64,000 nucleotides of DNA, taken from assembly GCF_017877055.1 (NCBI RefSeq), contig NZ_JAGIPG010000001.1, forward strand, positions 186,001 through 250,000, in the 5' to 3' direction. Position 1 is the stretch's first letter, and each line of letters begins with the position of its first letter. Shown one piece after another: positions 48,323 through 57,145 of this stretch. A program made the position numbers and the translations under genes. This stretch comes from Neorhizobium galegae. GTDB taxonomy: Bacteria > Pseudomonadota > Alphaproteobacteria > Rhizobiales > Rhizobiaceae. The notes beneath the pieces were generated by a model, which saw only the letters and a program-made list of their open reading frames with translations, did no database searches and was not told the origin of the DNA.

Positions 48323-48973
48323 ATGAAATCAGGTGCGCTTTCAATGTCCGGCATCGAACCTGCGGGCGATCCGCTGCCGATTATCGACAAGGAAGAAGTC
48401 GAGCCGCGTTTTCGCGCGGTTGTCGCGCGCAATGGCGAGCGCCGTGGTATCAGGCTTGAGAAGATCTATTGGGAAGGCCTCAGCCGCATGTCGGCGGCAG
48501 GCAAGATAACCACCGGCGACCTGGTTCAATACACTGCGGCTCAGATGCCGGAGGCGGGCAATCTCACCTCGCTGCTGCGCGTCCTCAGCCTCAAATGGGC
48601 GCTTGGACGGCTTGCGACGGTCGAGGATGTCTCGTCGCTCGAAAATCTCGGTGCGCTGGTTCAGGCATCGCCGTCCCCGACGGTCGTGCTGACACGTGAA
48701 AAGCGACTGCAGTTCTTCAACGAACCGTTTCTTGTCATGCTTCGGCAGCGGTTGGTGGGGGAGGATCCGTCGCAGCTGATGAAGACCCTGAAGTTCTCGA
48801 TCGACACGCAGATCGAAGACGCAATGGATACGCTGCAGATGAACCGCGGCAAGACCTTGAATACCGGTTTCACGATTTCCTGCGCCAGACAGGTCATCAA
48901 GGGGCAGATCAACCTGGCCCTTGCCCCGGCACACGAAAAGCCGATGCTGATCGGCTATATTTCCCGTTATTGA
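48323..48973 (+). CDS. Ribbon-helix-helix plus PAS-like domain protein
   Basis: A 216 aa protein 9 nt after the adaptor gene; an ATG at 48344 with AGGTG upstream is an alternative start. Residues about 28-95 (RNGERRGIRLEKIYWEGLSRMSAAGKITTGDLV) match the ribbon-helix-helix-4 pattern of putative DNA-binding proteins of alphaproteobacteria. Residues about 112-215 look like a small PAS domain (LVQASPSPTVVLTREKRLQFFNEPFL). There is no output enzyme domain. As the last gene of the transporter operon, it may be a signal-responsive transcription factor for adhesin or transporter expression. The combination is not one I can assign to a studied protein. Confidence 0.65.
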   Translation: MKSGALSMSGIEPAGDPLPIIDKEEVEPRFRAVVARNGERRGIRLEKIYWEGLSRMSAAGKITTGDLVQYTAAQMPEAGNLTSLLRVLSLKWALGRLATVEDVSSLENLGALVQASPSPTVVLTREKRLQFFNEPFLVMLRQRLVGEDPSQLMKTLKFSIDTQIEDAMDTLQMNRGKTLNTGFTISCARQVIKGQINLALAPAHEKPMLIGYISRY

Positions 48974-48981
48974 CGTCCAGA

Positions 48982-49004
48982 GCCGGAACGCATCGCATTC
49001 CGGC
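48982..49004. terminator. Hairpin between convergent genes
   Basis: A 7 bp perfect stem GCCGGAA / TTCCGGC with a 9 nt loop lies in the 40 bp between the RHH/PAS gene and the convergent proteinase gene. There is no T-run; it may act weakly in both directions. Confidence 0.4.
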
Positions 49005-49013
49005 CCGGAAAGC

Positions 49014-49991
49014 TCAGAAATTTACACCTTCGCCTGGCGCAATCTTTTCCAGCGGCGTTGCCATCGCGACGTTCTGGTCCTTGCGGCGGGAGCCGTGCAG
49101 GAAACCCTTGCCGCCCTTGATCGAATAGAGCGGCATGTAGTCGGGAAGCTGCGTATCCAGGAGAACCTGGTTGCGCATGTTGTCGAGGATGAAGAACTTG
49201 CCGCCGGCTTCGACCGAAAGGACGGCGTGGTAGAAGTGCCGCTTCTGGTCGAACAGGACGACGATCGACATCTGGTCGGGGTCGACGCCTTCCGCGCGAA
49301 GTGCTGCCATTTTCAGGATCGCGAAATCTTCGCAATCGCCCTGCTGCTGGCTCAGCGTTTCCCGGGGCGTGCTCCAACGGTCGGTAACCTTGTAGGCGTC
49401 CTGGTCGGTGCGGTAGCGGATGGACTGGTTCACCGCGGCATTGACGGCGTTGAGCTTGTCGCGGATCGATGATTGCGACGTGTTCAGACCGACGAGCTGG
49501 ATGGCGGCGAAGGCCGGGCTGCAGCCTTTGCCGTTGCATTTCACCGCGGTGCCGCTGTCCATTTCTTCGAGGGCGGGCGCGAGCTTCTTCAAGGCGGCAA
49601 GGCGCTTGAAGGGGATGGCGATCGTATCGAACACGGCGCCATTGGGCGCCGTCGGCTCTACGCGCTTGGATGATGACATGTCGGCCGGCTTGATTGCGAC
49701 CTCGACTACGTTCGCAGGCCTCGCCGCGGGCAGAGCGATCGTCGAGCCGAGCTGGCTGAATGTCTGAAATGCTGCGGCAACCTGTACGTTCCGGAACGCA
49801 AGCGAAGCCATGATGGAGAGCGGTGTCGGAAGATATTCCAGGACGTGGCTTCCGATAACTGCTACGCCGGCTCCAGTATTGACCGAAGGCGTTTCGCTTG
49901 TAATCGGAGCGGAGATTGCCACGGAAGCAATGAATGGTAATGTGAGAGCTGTAGCGATTGCGACTTTCAGGGTATTCTTCTTGTTCGCCAT
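49014..49991 (-). CDS. LapG-like transglutaminase-like cysteine proteinase (BTLCP)
   Basis: The ATG at 49991 has AAAGGGAGA upstream. The product is 325 aa with a signal peptide (residues 1-28), so it is periplasmic. The catalytic triad is visible: QQGDCEDFAILK (Cys220), HFYHAVLSV (His255) and FFILDNMRN (Asp270), with spacing close to LapG, the protease that cuts LapA-type adhesins at an Ala-Ala site. Residues 30-165 are an extra N-terminal part compared with short family members. Placement directly beside the adhesin and its transporter supports a role in releasing or processing the adhesin. No LapD-type c-di-GMP receptor gene is present in the window, so control of the protease is open. Confidence 0.85.
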   Translation of the reverse strand: MANKKNTLKVAIATALTLPFIASVAISAPITSETPSVNTGAGVAVIGSHVLEYLPTPLSIMASLAFRNVQVAAAFQTFSQLGSTIALPAARPANVVEVAIKPADMSSSKRVEPTAPNGAVFDTIAIPFKRLAALKKLAPALEEMDSGTAVKCNGKGCSPAFAAIQLVGLNTSQSSIRDKLNAVNAAVNQSIRYRTDQDAYKVTDRWSTPRETLSQQQGDCEDFAILKMAALRAEGVDPDQMSIVVLFDQKRHFYHAVLSVEAGGKFFILDNMRNQVLLDTQLPDYMPLYSIKGGKGFLHGSRRKDQNVAMATPLEKIAPGEGVNF

Positions 49992-50253
49992 TTTTTATCT
50001 CCCTTTATGGAGAGATACTAACAAGCGCTGCTGAATTTCTGGTTTTTGAAGATAGATAATCTATAAATAAGTTATTTGAGAGAAAACGTATAAAATTTTA
50101 TATTTCCGCGTGGGTGCTTGTTAATGATTTTTGTCTGGGATAGCATGCCATTGCCACAACCAAGAAGGCCGCAGAGTGGTCCAGGAAATGCCCCAAGGAC
50201 GTTCGTTTTTTTCCCCTTCAGATCTCGCCGACGTTACTCATAAGGCCTTCCGA
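49992..50253. promoter_or_regulatory. Divergent promoter region, proteinase / lipoprotein genes
   Basis: 262 bp between divergent genes. The first 110 bp are strongly AT-rich (for example the segment around 50050-50105) and should hold the proteinase promoter. No recognised operator. Confidence 0.4.
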
Positions 50254-51408
50254 ATGACGACGCGCCTGCGTCCGATACGCATGTCGCTGCTGGGTTTGTT
50301 GGCTGCCGCCATGCTGTCCGGCTGCGAGTCCTCGTCCGTTGCCGACAAGGTTCTCGACGACAAGGCGCTGAAGCCGCCGCCATCCGTGGTTGAGGAAACA
50401 TTCGGGCGTGGTTCGACGGAAGTCACCGTGCTTCTAACCAAGTCGCCGAATGGCCTCTATGAGGGTGCGGCGCGCGACATACGCGATGGTGCGGCGCTTG
50501 CCATCGGCGAACTTGACGATGCCGGCGTCATGAAGATCAAGGTGATCGACGTGGCGGAGGGACCGGCTGCCGTGGCCCCGGCGCTCGCGGCGGCCAGGAC
50601 CCGAAATTCCGGCCTGCTGATCAGTTACGCGCCGCAGGCGACGACGGCGGCGATTGCGGCCATTCCGGCCGATCAGCGGCCGCCGCTGATCAATCTTTCA
50701 AGCCCTGTGACCGGCGCGAAAGTCTTCAATTTCGGGTTCGACGAGGTGGCGAGTGTTGCACGGGGCGTGCGCGCGGTCATTTCCTCCGGCCATAAGAGAG
50801 TTGTCGTCCTGGCGCCCAATAGCATGGCCGGTGTCGACGAGGAGCGCCTGAGATTTGCGGTCGGCCAGGCCGGCGGTGCGCTGATCGGCGTGGTCCGTTA
50901 TGATCCGGCCGCGCCGCCTGGTGACCTCCTTACCCGCAACAAGGCCCTGCTCGATGATGCAGGTGCCCTGGTGCTGATGGGGGACTCGCCGGCGGTCGGA
51001 ACCGTCCTCAAGGGTGTCAGGGCCTCTTTCGCCAAGCTGGCCGTGGTCGGAACCAGTCATTGGCCAATAGAGCTTTATGCCGATCCGGCTGCCTCCAATG
51101 TCATCATCGCGGCGGTCGATCCCGACGCCTCCCTGTTGATCGGCGAGCGATATCGCCGCTTCAACAAGCGTTCGCTCTCGGTCTATGCCGCGGAGGGTTA
51201 CGACAGTATCGCGGTCGCTGCCGGCATCGTCAGAGGCAAGGGCGCAACGGCGTTGACGCCGGAAGCGCTGACGACGAAGACGGGATTTCGAGGTGTTACG
51301 GGCCTGTTCCGGTTCACGCCGAGCGGAATGGCGGAGCGCAAGATCGGGCTCTACAAGATCGATGGCGGCCGGTTGGTAGCCATCGAGCCGAAGGCGGTCA
51401 GCTTTTAA
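50254..51408 (+). CDS. Lipoprotein with periplasmic-binding (LpoA/Leu-binding-like) fold
   Basis: The ATG at 50254 (or 50281) places the leader first; a longer frame from 50131 adds 41 residues with no signal. The product is 384 aa. The leader SLLGLLAAAMLSGCES contains a lipobox with Cys at about residue 24, so it should be lipid-anchored. The rest reads as a type I periplasmic-binding fold (VTVLLTKSPNGLYEGAARDIRDGAALAIGEL, VVVLAPNSMAGVDEERLR, YAAEGYDSIAVAAGIVRG), like ABC-transporter binding proteins and the penicillin-binding-protein activator LpoA family. No permease gene is adjacent, which favours an activator-like role, but this is not certain. Confidence 0.75.
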   Translation: MTTRLRPIRMSLLGLLAAAMLSGCESSSVADKVLDDKALKPPPSVVEETFGRGSTEVTVLLTKSPNGLYEGAARDIRDGAALAIGELDDAGVMKIKVIDVAEGPAAVAPALAAARTRNSGLLISYAPQATTAAIAAIPADQRPPLINLSSPVTGAKVFNFGFDEVASVARGVRAVISSGHKRVVVLAPNSMAGVDEERLRFAVGQAGGALIGVVRYDPAAPPGDLLTRNKALLDDAGALVLMGDSPAVGTVLKGVRASFAKLAVVGTSHWPIELYADPAASNVIIAAVDPDASLLIGERYRRFNKRSLSVYAAEGYDSIAVAAGIVRGKGATALTPEALTTKTGFRGVTGLFRFTPSGMAERKIGLYKIDGGRLVAIEPKAVSF

Positions 51409-51680
51409 AAGAACGAACCGTCGCCAATGATGGAGATCCTGCTGTAGCCGACAGGTGGAGCTTGGACGGCGCAGCGTATCGACGGGGCCCAGAGGCTTTG
51501 ACGCACCGGTACCGGCGCCAAATCTCGCCCATCCGGGAGCAAATCCTCGATCTGCCGGCCAAGGCGCAAAAGGAGTTCGGCTTCTCCTATCTTTTGGTGC
51601 GTGACGACCTTTCGGGCGTGCGCTATTTCCCGGACACTGCCAGCCGAATATTATCCAATGGAAATACCGGGAGATTTTAC

Positions 51681-52697
51681 ATGGTTGAGTATCGCTATCT
51701 GGGCCGCAGCGCCCTCAAAGTTTCGCCCCTGACACTGGGGGCCATGATGTTCGGCAACCAGACGCCGGACGACGTGGCGTTGCGCATCATCGACAAGGCG
51801 CGCGACCAGGGGATCAATTTTATCGATACCGCTGACGTTTACCACGACGGCAAGTCGGAGGAGGTCGTCGGGCGCGGCATCAAGGCTCATCGTGACGACT
51901 GGGTTGTGGCGACGAAGTTCGTCAATTTCCACAATAACAAACCCAACCAGGGCGGCCATTCGCGCAAATGGGTCTTCCAGACGGTCGAGAATTCGCTGCG
52001 CAATCTGGGCACCGATTATATCGACATCCTCTATTTCCATCGTTCCGTTTTCGATGCGCCTCTGGATGAACCGATGCGGGCCATCGCCGATCTGATCAAG
52101 GCCGGCAAGCTGCGTTACTTCGGCGTTTCGAATTTCCGCGGCTGGCGTATCGCAGAGGTTTCGCACCTCGCCGACCAGCTGGGAATCGACAGGCCAATCG
52201 CCAGCCAGCCGCTCTACAACATCGTCAATCGCACGGCGGAAGCCGAGCAGTTGCCGGCCGCTGCCGCTTATGGTCTCGGCGTGGTTTCCTACAGCCCGCT
52301 CGCGCGCGGCATTCTCACTGGCAAGTACAATATCGGGGAGGCGCCAGCCGCCGATACGCGTGCCGGGCGCGGGGACAAGCGCATGCACGACGTGGAGTTC
52401 CGCGAGGAATCGATCGCGATCGCCAAGCAGATCGCGGCGCATGCACGAGCGAAGGGGATTGCGGCTGCGGATTTTGCGCTCGCCTGGGTGCTCAACAACC
52501 AACTCGTCACATCGGCGATTGCCGGCCCGCGCACCGAGGAGCATTGGGACGGTTATGTCCGCGCGCTCGAGGTCAAGCTTGACGCGGAGGACGAGGCGCT
52601 GGTCGATCGCTTGGTCGCAACCGGCCATCCGTCGACACCGGGCTTCACCGATCCGGCTCACCCGGTCGAGGGTCGCGTTGCCCGTTCGGCAGGTTGA
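51681..52697 (+). CDS. Aldo/keto reductase
   Basis: The ATG at 51681 has GGGAG upstream (338 aa); the frame is open further upstream but overlaps the lipoprotein gene. It has an AKR barrel with YRYLGRSALKVSPLTLG at the start. FIDTADVYHDGKSEE carries the catalytic Asp and Tyr, VVATKFV the Lys and ILYFHRSVFDAP the His region (the usual H is in YFHR). RYFGVSNFRGWR and the C-terminal NADPH-binding SAIAGPRTEEHWD follow. It reduces aldehydes or ketones with NADPH in the cytoplasm; the physiological substrate is unknown. There is no obvious functional link to the exo genes. Confidence 0.9.
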   Translation: MVEYRYLGRSALKVSPLTLGAMMFGNQTPDDVALRIIDKARDQGINFIDTADVYHDGKSEEVVGRGIKAHRDDWVVATKFVNFHNNKPNQGGHSRKWVFQTVENSLRNLGTDYIDILYFHRSVFDAPLDEPMRAIADLIKAGKLRYFGVSNFRGWRIAEVSHLADQLGIDRPIASQPLYNIVNRTAEAEQLPAAAAYGLGVVSYSPLARGILTGKYNIGEAPAADTRAGRGDKRMHDVEFREESIAIAKQIAAHARAKGIAAADFALAWVLNNQLVTSAIAGPRTEEHWDGYVRALEVKLDAEDEALVDRLVATGHPSTPGFTDPAHPVEGRVARSAG

Positions 52698-52915
52698 TCG
52701 GCGTCGGTCGCTCCGCTCACGTGCTCGCAACGCGTCGCCTAGCCGACACGAGGGATCGGGAACCTGGGTTTGGCGCTCCATAGCTCAAAGAGCAACAGGA
52801 GCAGCGCTCGATATCGGAAGCCGGGAATTCCCCAAGCCTAATCCGAATGGGCAGTTCCATTTCTGCAGGCCTGCTCTATCTGCTGCTGATCCGGGGTTCT
52901 CTCTCAAAGGCATAC

Positions 52916-54526
52916 ATGGCTTCAGCAGATTCTGAGACGGAAACGACGGATGTCTGCATCGTCGGCGCAGGCCCCGTCGGGTTGGCACTCGCTCTGAAGC
53001 TGGAGAAACTCGGGCTCACTGTAACCCTGCTCGAAATGGGTGCGGGCGGAGCGGCGGAAGACGCAGGTGCCGGCGATATCAAATTCACCAGCGGCCATCA
53101 TGCTCCTTCCATGGCGATGTCCCGCCCGGGCATCGGTGGTGCGTCGGCGCTCTGGGGTGGCCGATGCGTCACTTTCGACGAACTGGATTTCGAGGTGCGG
53201 GGCCATGTGCCGTTTTCCGGTTGGCCAATTTCCCACGAGGAGCTTCGCCGCCACTATCCGGAAGCGCTGACATTCCTCAACTGCAGTGCCGGCGAGCCTG
53301 CTTTTGAGCCGATCGGTGTCTCGGATAATGGGATCGACACCAATGCTCTGGAGCGATGGAGCCGTTTTCCGGATCTTGGGCCGATTTATGGAGAGAGGCT
53401 CAAGACTTCCACGCATATTCGCCTCGTGAACGCGACCGTCGCCGGCATCACGCTCGACGCGTCCGGCACGCGTGTCGAAAGTCTCACGGCCTACAGCGCC
53501 GAACAGGAAAGCCAGATCACGGCAAGAACTTTCGTCCTCGCCGGAGGAGGGCTGGAAAATGCCCGCCTGCTGCTCGCCCTGAGGGAGAGGCTGCCACAGG
53601 CACTGGGCGGCCTCGAGGGTCCGCTTGGCCGCTTCTACCAGGGGCACCTCACCGGCTACATTGCCGTGCTGCAATTCGACAAACCCAGGCTCGCAAGCCA
53701 CTTCGCCTTCAATATCGACGACGAAAACTACATCTTCCGTCGCAGGCTGCAGATCACGCCGGCGATCCAGGCGGAGGAAAAGCTTCTCAACTGTGTCTTC
53801 TGGATCGACGCGATTTCGGTTGCCGATCCCGTGCATGGCTCGGGCGCCCTGTCGCTCATCTATCTGTTCCTGAAGATGTTCGGTCTCTATCGCCGCCTCT
53901 CGAACGGCCTGGCGCCGACGGCGAGGGGGCCTGAGAATATCGACGGCCGACAGCATTGGCGGAATATCCGCACCGATCGCCGGTCGGCATTCGATCTGTT
54001 CGGATCGGTTCTCAACATGTTGGAGCGACGCATCGAGCCGTGGCGCACGCTTATCAATCCAAAAGGCCGCTATCTGCTTCGCTACCATGCCGAACAGGTG
54101 CCCAATCCGGAAAGCCGGGTCCAACTGCAACCTCAGGGCGGAGCAGGCACCCAGGCTGCTCTTGTCGTCGATTATCGCGTCACTGAACAGGACCTGAGTT
54201 CAGTCCTGAAATCGCACGAGATTCTGGATACGTGGCTGCGCCGAACCGGGCTCGGACGGCTGGAATATCTGCATGATACCCTCCACCGGCGGCAGGCGGT
54301 GCTGAGCCAGGCATTCGACGGCTATCACCAGATCGGCCTCAGCCGCATGTCCGGCAATCCTGACGATGGCGTGACCGATGCCGATTGCCGCGTGCATGGC
54401 ATTGGCAATCTTTATCTCGCCGGCAGCGGCCTGTTCCCGACAGGAGGCCATGCCAACCCGACATTGCCGGCCGTGGCGCTGGCGCTCCGGCTCGCCGAAC
54501 ATCTTTCTGAAAAGCTCAGGCGATGA
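52916..54526 (+). CDS. GMC-type FAD-dependent oxidoreductase
   Basis: The ATG at 52916 with AAAGG upstream is preferred over 52847. The product is 536 aa. VCIVGAGPVGLALALKLEKLG is the FAD-binding start, followed by PGIGGASALWGGRCVTFDELDFE and FVLAGGGLENARLLL. The C-terminal GMC segment is NLYLAGSGLFPTGGHANPTL, with His/Asn at the active site. It resembles sugar or alcohol dehydrogenases of the family. It is the second GMC enzyme of the window (the first is at 8821) and the two are only distantly alike. Its end overlaps the convergent exoQ gene by 11 nt, where S. meliloti carries exoZ and exoB beside exoQ. Confidence 0.82.
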   Translation: MASADSETETTDVCIVGAGPVGLALALKLEKLGLTVTLLEMGAGGAAEDAGAGDIKFTSGHHAPSMAMSRPGIGGASALWGGRCVTFDELDFEVRGHVPFSGWPISHEELRRHYPEALTFLNCSAGEPAFEPIGVSDNGIDTNALERWSRFPDLGPIYGERLKTSTHIRLVNATVAGITLDASGTRVESLTAYSAEQESQITARTFVLAGGGLENARLLLALRERLPQALGGLEGPLGRFYQGHLTGYIAVLQFDKPRLASHFAFNIDDENYIFRRRLQITPAIQAEEKLLNCVFWIDAISVADPVHGSGALSLIYLFLKMFGLYRRLSNGLAPTARGPENIDGRQHWRNIRTDRRSAFDLFGSVLNMLERRIEPWRTLINPKGRYLLRYHAEQVPNPESRVQLQPQGGAGTQAALVVDYRVTEQDLSSVLKSHEILDTWLRRTGLGRLEYLHDTLHRRQAVLSQAFDGYHQIGLSRMSGNPDDGVTDADCRVHGIGNLYLAGSGLFPTGGHANPTLPAVALALRLAEHLSEKLRR

Positions 54527-55775
54527 TGGTCCGCCGGGGTCTGGAGGGGTAGGTCATTGCGGCGGACTTCTGGCGAAGGGTCAGCCGGCCGGCGGCGTAG
54601 AACATCAGGAACGAGCCGATCTGGTAGGGGAAGAGCACGTCGACCTCCACGAAAGCCCGTATCAGCAACAGAACGCTCAGGGCGCATAATACCGTCGATC
54701 CGGGATCGCGGTTGCGGCTCAGCATAGCGCTCAGATGGCCGAAGACGTTTGTCAGCATGATCATGCACAGCAGGGCGAGCCCAACGAGGCCGGTCTCGAC
54801 GGTGACCTCGATGAACGTGTTGTGGAAATGGAAGCCGCTGCGGGCGGTGATGAAGAAGTCGTCCCACAGTCTCTCGGCATCGGCGAAGCCAGGAACCCAG
54901 TAACCCTGATAACCGGTGCCCAGGATCGGGTTTTCGCGTATCGCCTCGATCCCCTGCTGCCAGAGATAGGTCCGTCCCGTCAGCGTCGAATCCTTGCCGA
55001 ATATGCCGAGTACCGCGTCGACGGCGCCGATCTGGAGCGCCCCGACTATCGCGACCACTCCAATCACCACAAGTCCGGCGACCAGCAGCTTGCGGTGATT
55101 GGGGGAAAGATGGGCGACCGGCATATAACCGAGGCAGAGCGCCAGAACGCCGGCGGTGGTGATGGCGGAGGTCGCCGATTGCGAGGCGAGAAGGCAATAG
55201 GCGCTCAACAGGCCGACGCCGCCCGAAGCCATCAACCAGAGACCTTTCTGCCGCCAGATGAGCAGATAGGAGGCTGCGAAGAAAAGGCCGAGCGAGGCGT
55301 AGAAGCCGAGCTGGTTCTTGGAGGAGAAGGCGCCGACGAAACTGTAGCTGCCGTCGATCGCATCGTAGAGGTAGGTCCCGAACAGCATGGAAAACAGGAG
55401 CACGATCGCCGTGCCCACGATCGCGCCGCGGGTCAATGTCAGCACGCTGATCGTGCGCATGGCGATCAGCGCGCAGACCACATGGGTCAGGTATTGTATC
55501 GCGGTGCGCAGCGAGATGCCGAAGGCCGGCGACCAGAAGGCGGAAATGAAGCAGAATAGCGCAAAGCCGAATATCCAGAGATATTTGAGATAGTTGCCGA
55601 GAGCCTGCCGATAGTCGGCGAGCAGCAGCAGGAACCAGACGCCGTAATAAGCGAGGATCGAAATCTGCCCGAACCGGCTCGAATAGGCGAATACGAAGAA
55701 GGACAGCGCGACCGCGGCCACGCCATAGACTTCATTTCGAGCTGGGTCGATCAGTGCAGATTTCGCAATCCTCAT
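54516..55775 (-). CDS. exoQ: Exopolysaccharide polymerase ExoQ (Wzy-like)
   Basis: A 419 aa protein with about ten to eleven membrane segments. It has an O-antigen ligase/polymerase core: SSKNQLGFYASLGLFFAAS, then TGRTYLWQQGIEAIRENPILGTGYQGYW and FHFHNTFIEVTVETGLVG, the periplasmic loop typical of Wzy_C proteins. Its place directly after exoF and exoY matches exoQ of the succinoglycan cluster, where the protein polymerises lipid-linked octasaccharide units at the periplasmic side. The start at 55775 is 7 nt from the exoF stop. Confidence 0.88.
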   Translation of the reverse strand: MRIAKSALIDPARNEVYGVAAVALSFFVFAYSSRFGQISILAYYGVWFLLLLADYRQALGNYLKYLWIFGFALFCFISAFWSPAFGISLRTAIQYLTHVVCALIAMRTISVLTLTRGAIVGTAIVLLFSMLFGTYLYDAIDGSYSFVGAFSSKNQLGFYASLGLFFAASYLLIWRQKGLWLMASGGVGLLSAYCLLASQSATSAITTAGVLALCLGYMPVAHLSPNHRKLLVAGLVVIGVVAIVGALQIGAVDAVLGIFGKDSTLTGRTYLWQQGIEAIRENPILGTGYQGYWVPGFADAERLWDDFFITARSGFHFHNTFIEVTVETGLVGLALLCMIMLTNVFGHLSAMLSRNRDPGSTVLCALSVLLLIRAFVEVDVLFPYQIGSFLMFYAAGRLTLRQKSAAMTYPSRPRRTIIA

Positions 55776-55782
55776 GCGATCC

Positions 55783-57039
55783 TCATTGCATCAGGAGCTC
55801 GGCGGTGACCTTGACGACGTCGCCGGGCAGAAGCTTGTCGTTTTCGCCGACGACAACCTCTTTCGGCCCGCGGCCGTCGTCGCGCACCACGGTGTATTTG
55901 ATGGTGGCAGACTTGCCCGAAGGGTCGAATTTCAGCGCTTCGGCCGATTGAGCCACGGCTTCCGACATCAGTTCGCGGCTGGTGCCGAGCTGCAGACCGA
56001 GCTTATCGAGTTCGGCCTCGGTGTTCTGCAGCTCTTGGGCGCGCTGGGCCTCCCAGTCGTTGCGCAGGTTGATCTCGTCCTGGTTCGCCTTGTTGATATC
56101 TTGCTTGGCGCGAAGGGTGGCGGTGTCGATATCGAGGAGGTTCCCTTCGATGGTCGCGGCCCTTTCCTCGGCGGTGATGCGGCGGCTGGATGTCGCCAGT
56201 CCCTGTTCGGTCAGCTTCGCCATCTTTTCCCGGTCCTCGCTGACGAGCTGCAGCTGCCGCTTCTGGGTATCGGTCTTCTGGCTGAGCGACTGGACCTCGT
56301 TTTCGAGCAGCGTGCGCAGGTCGGTGAGCGCCTTCAACTGAAGTTCGTAGCGTTCGCGCCGCGATTTCATCAGCGAAGCTTCGCTGGCGATCAGTTTTTC
56401 GGCGTTGCTGACCTCCTTGAGTTCCGGGGGGACTTTCAAATCGGTGGCGCCGGCCACTTCCGCCAGCAGCCGTGCACGGCGAGCGATAAGCCGGCCGCGC
56501 TGGGAGTCGTAGACGGAGGCGTCGCCGCGGGCATTGATGAAATCACGGGCGAAACGCTGGCCCGAATCGGACCGCAGAAGTCCGCCGGCGAGGCTGATGG
56601 CCTTCAGCACGGTCAGGTTGGGAGTATAGGGATATTCGCCCGGCGTATGCACGTCGCCGGCCAGGAAAACCGGCCGGAACTGGGCGATTTCCACGGACGC
56701 CGACGGCAGGTTGCGCAACGCGAATTTGCCGCGCAATTCCTCGCCGATCGTCTTTGCCACCTCGCCCGCCGTCTTGCCGGCCGCCGGGAGGTCCCCGATG
56801 AAGGGAAGCGAGAGCGATCCGGTCGGCCCGATCGTATAGTCGCCGCTCACCGCATCCCAGTTGCGGATCGTACCGTCGGCCGGTTGCCACTCCGCGACGC
56901 GGATGCGCAGCTTGTCCATCACGCCGAGGCGATAGCCGGGCTCGTCTGCAGTCGCGCTACCGGCCAGAGCGATTGTGATCGCACCGGCCAGAAAACATAA
57001 AGCACGCAGGCCCCTTGCGGAGGCGGTTTGTATCTGCAT
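55783..57039 (-). CDS. exoF: Polysaccharide export protein ExoF
   Basis: The ATG at 57039 has AAGGA upstream (a TTG five codons earlier is open). The product is 418 aa. A signal peptide (about 1-31, ending SATA) is followed by a polysaccharide export domain (YRLGVMDKLRIRVAEW), a SLBB-like VFLAGDVHTPGEYPYTPNLTVLKAISLAGG, a long coiled-coil region (about 200-345) and a C-terminal VVVGENDKLLPGDVVKVT. This is the layout of rhizobial ExoF, which is needed early in succinoglycan synthesis and export. It lies between exoY and exoQ on one transcript. A hairpin just before its ribosome site is described separately. Confidence 0.9.
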   Translation of the reverse strand: MQIQTASARGLRALCFLAGAITIALAGSATADEPGYRLGVMDKLRIRVAEWQPADGTIRNWDAVSGDYTIGPTGSLSLPFIGDLPAAGKTAGEVAKTIGEELRGKFALRNLPSASVEIAQFRPVFLAGDVHTPGEYPYTPNLTVLKAISLAGGLLRSDSGQRFARDFINARGDASVYDSQRGRLIARRARLLAEVAGATDLKVPPELKEVSNAEKLIASEASLMKSRRERYELQLKALTDLRTLLENEVQSLSQKTDTQKRQLQLVSEDREKMAKLTEQGLATSSRRITAEERAATIEGNLLDIDTATLRAKQDINKANQDEINLRNDWEAQRAQELQNTEAELDKLGLQLGTSRELMSEAVAQSAEALKFDPSGKSATIKYTVVRDDGRGPKEVVVGENDKLLPGDVVKVTAELLMQ

Positions 57040-57057
57040 GGATTTTTCCTTCAAAAG

Positions 57058-57077
57058 GCGCGGAACCAGGTCCGCGC
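57058..57077 (-). promoter_or_regulatory. Hairpin in the exoY-exoF gap
   Basis: A perfect 7 bp stem (GCGCGGA / TCCGCGC, 6 nt loop). On the transcribed minus strand it is followed by CCTTTT and then the exoF ribosome site. It resembles a weak intrinsic terminator or RNA-processing hairpin that could set the ratio of exoY to exoF/exoQ expression. Confidence 0.45.
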
Positions 57078-57145
57078 TCGAAGCCCGCCAAAATCGCCGA
57101 TCCCGTCAGGGGCCGACGCCTCAGCAGAGGGTATGGATGATCTGA

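Noticed and set aside
51060-51680. Aldo/keto reductase frame extended into the lipoprotein gene
   Set aside because: The extension lies in another frame of a real gene, and the AKR fold begins right after the ATG at 51681.
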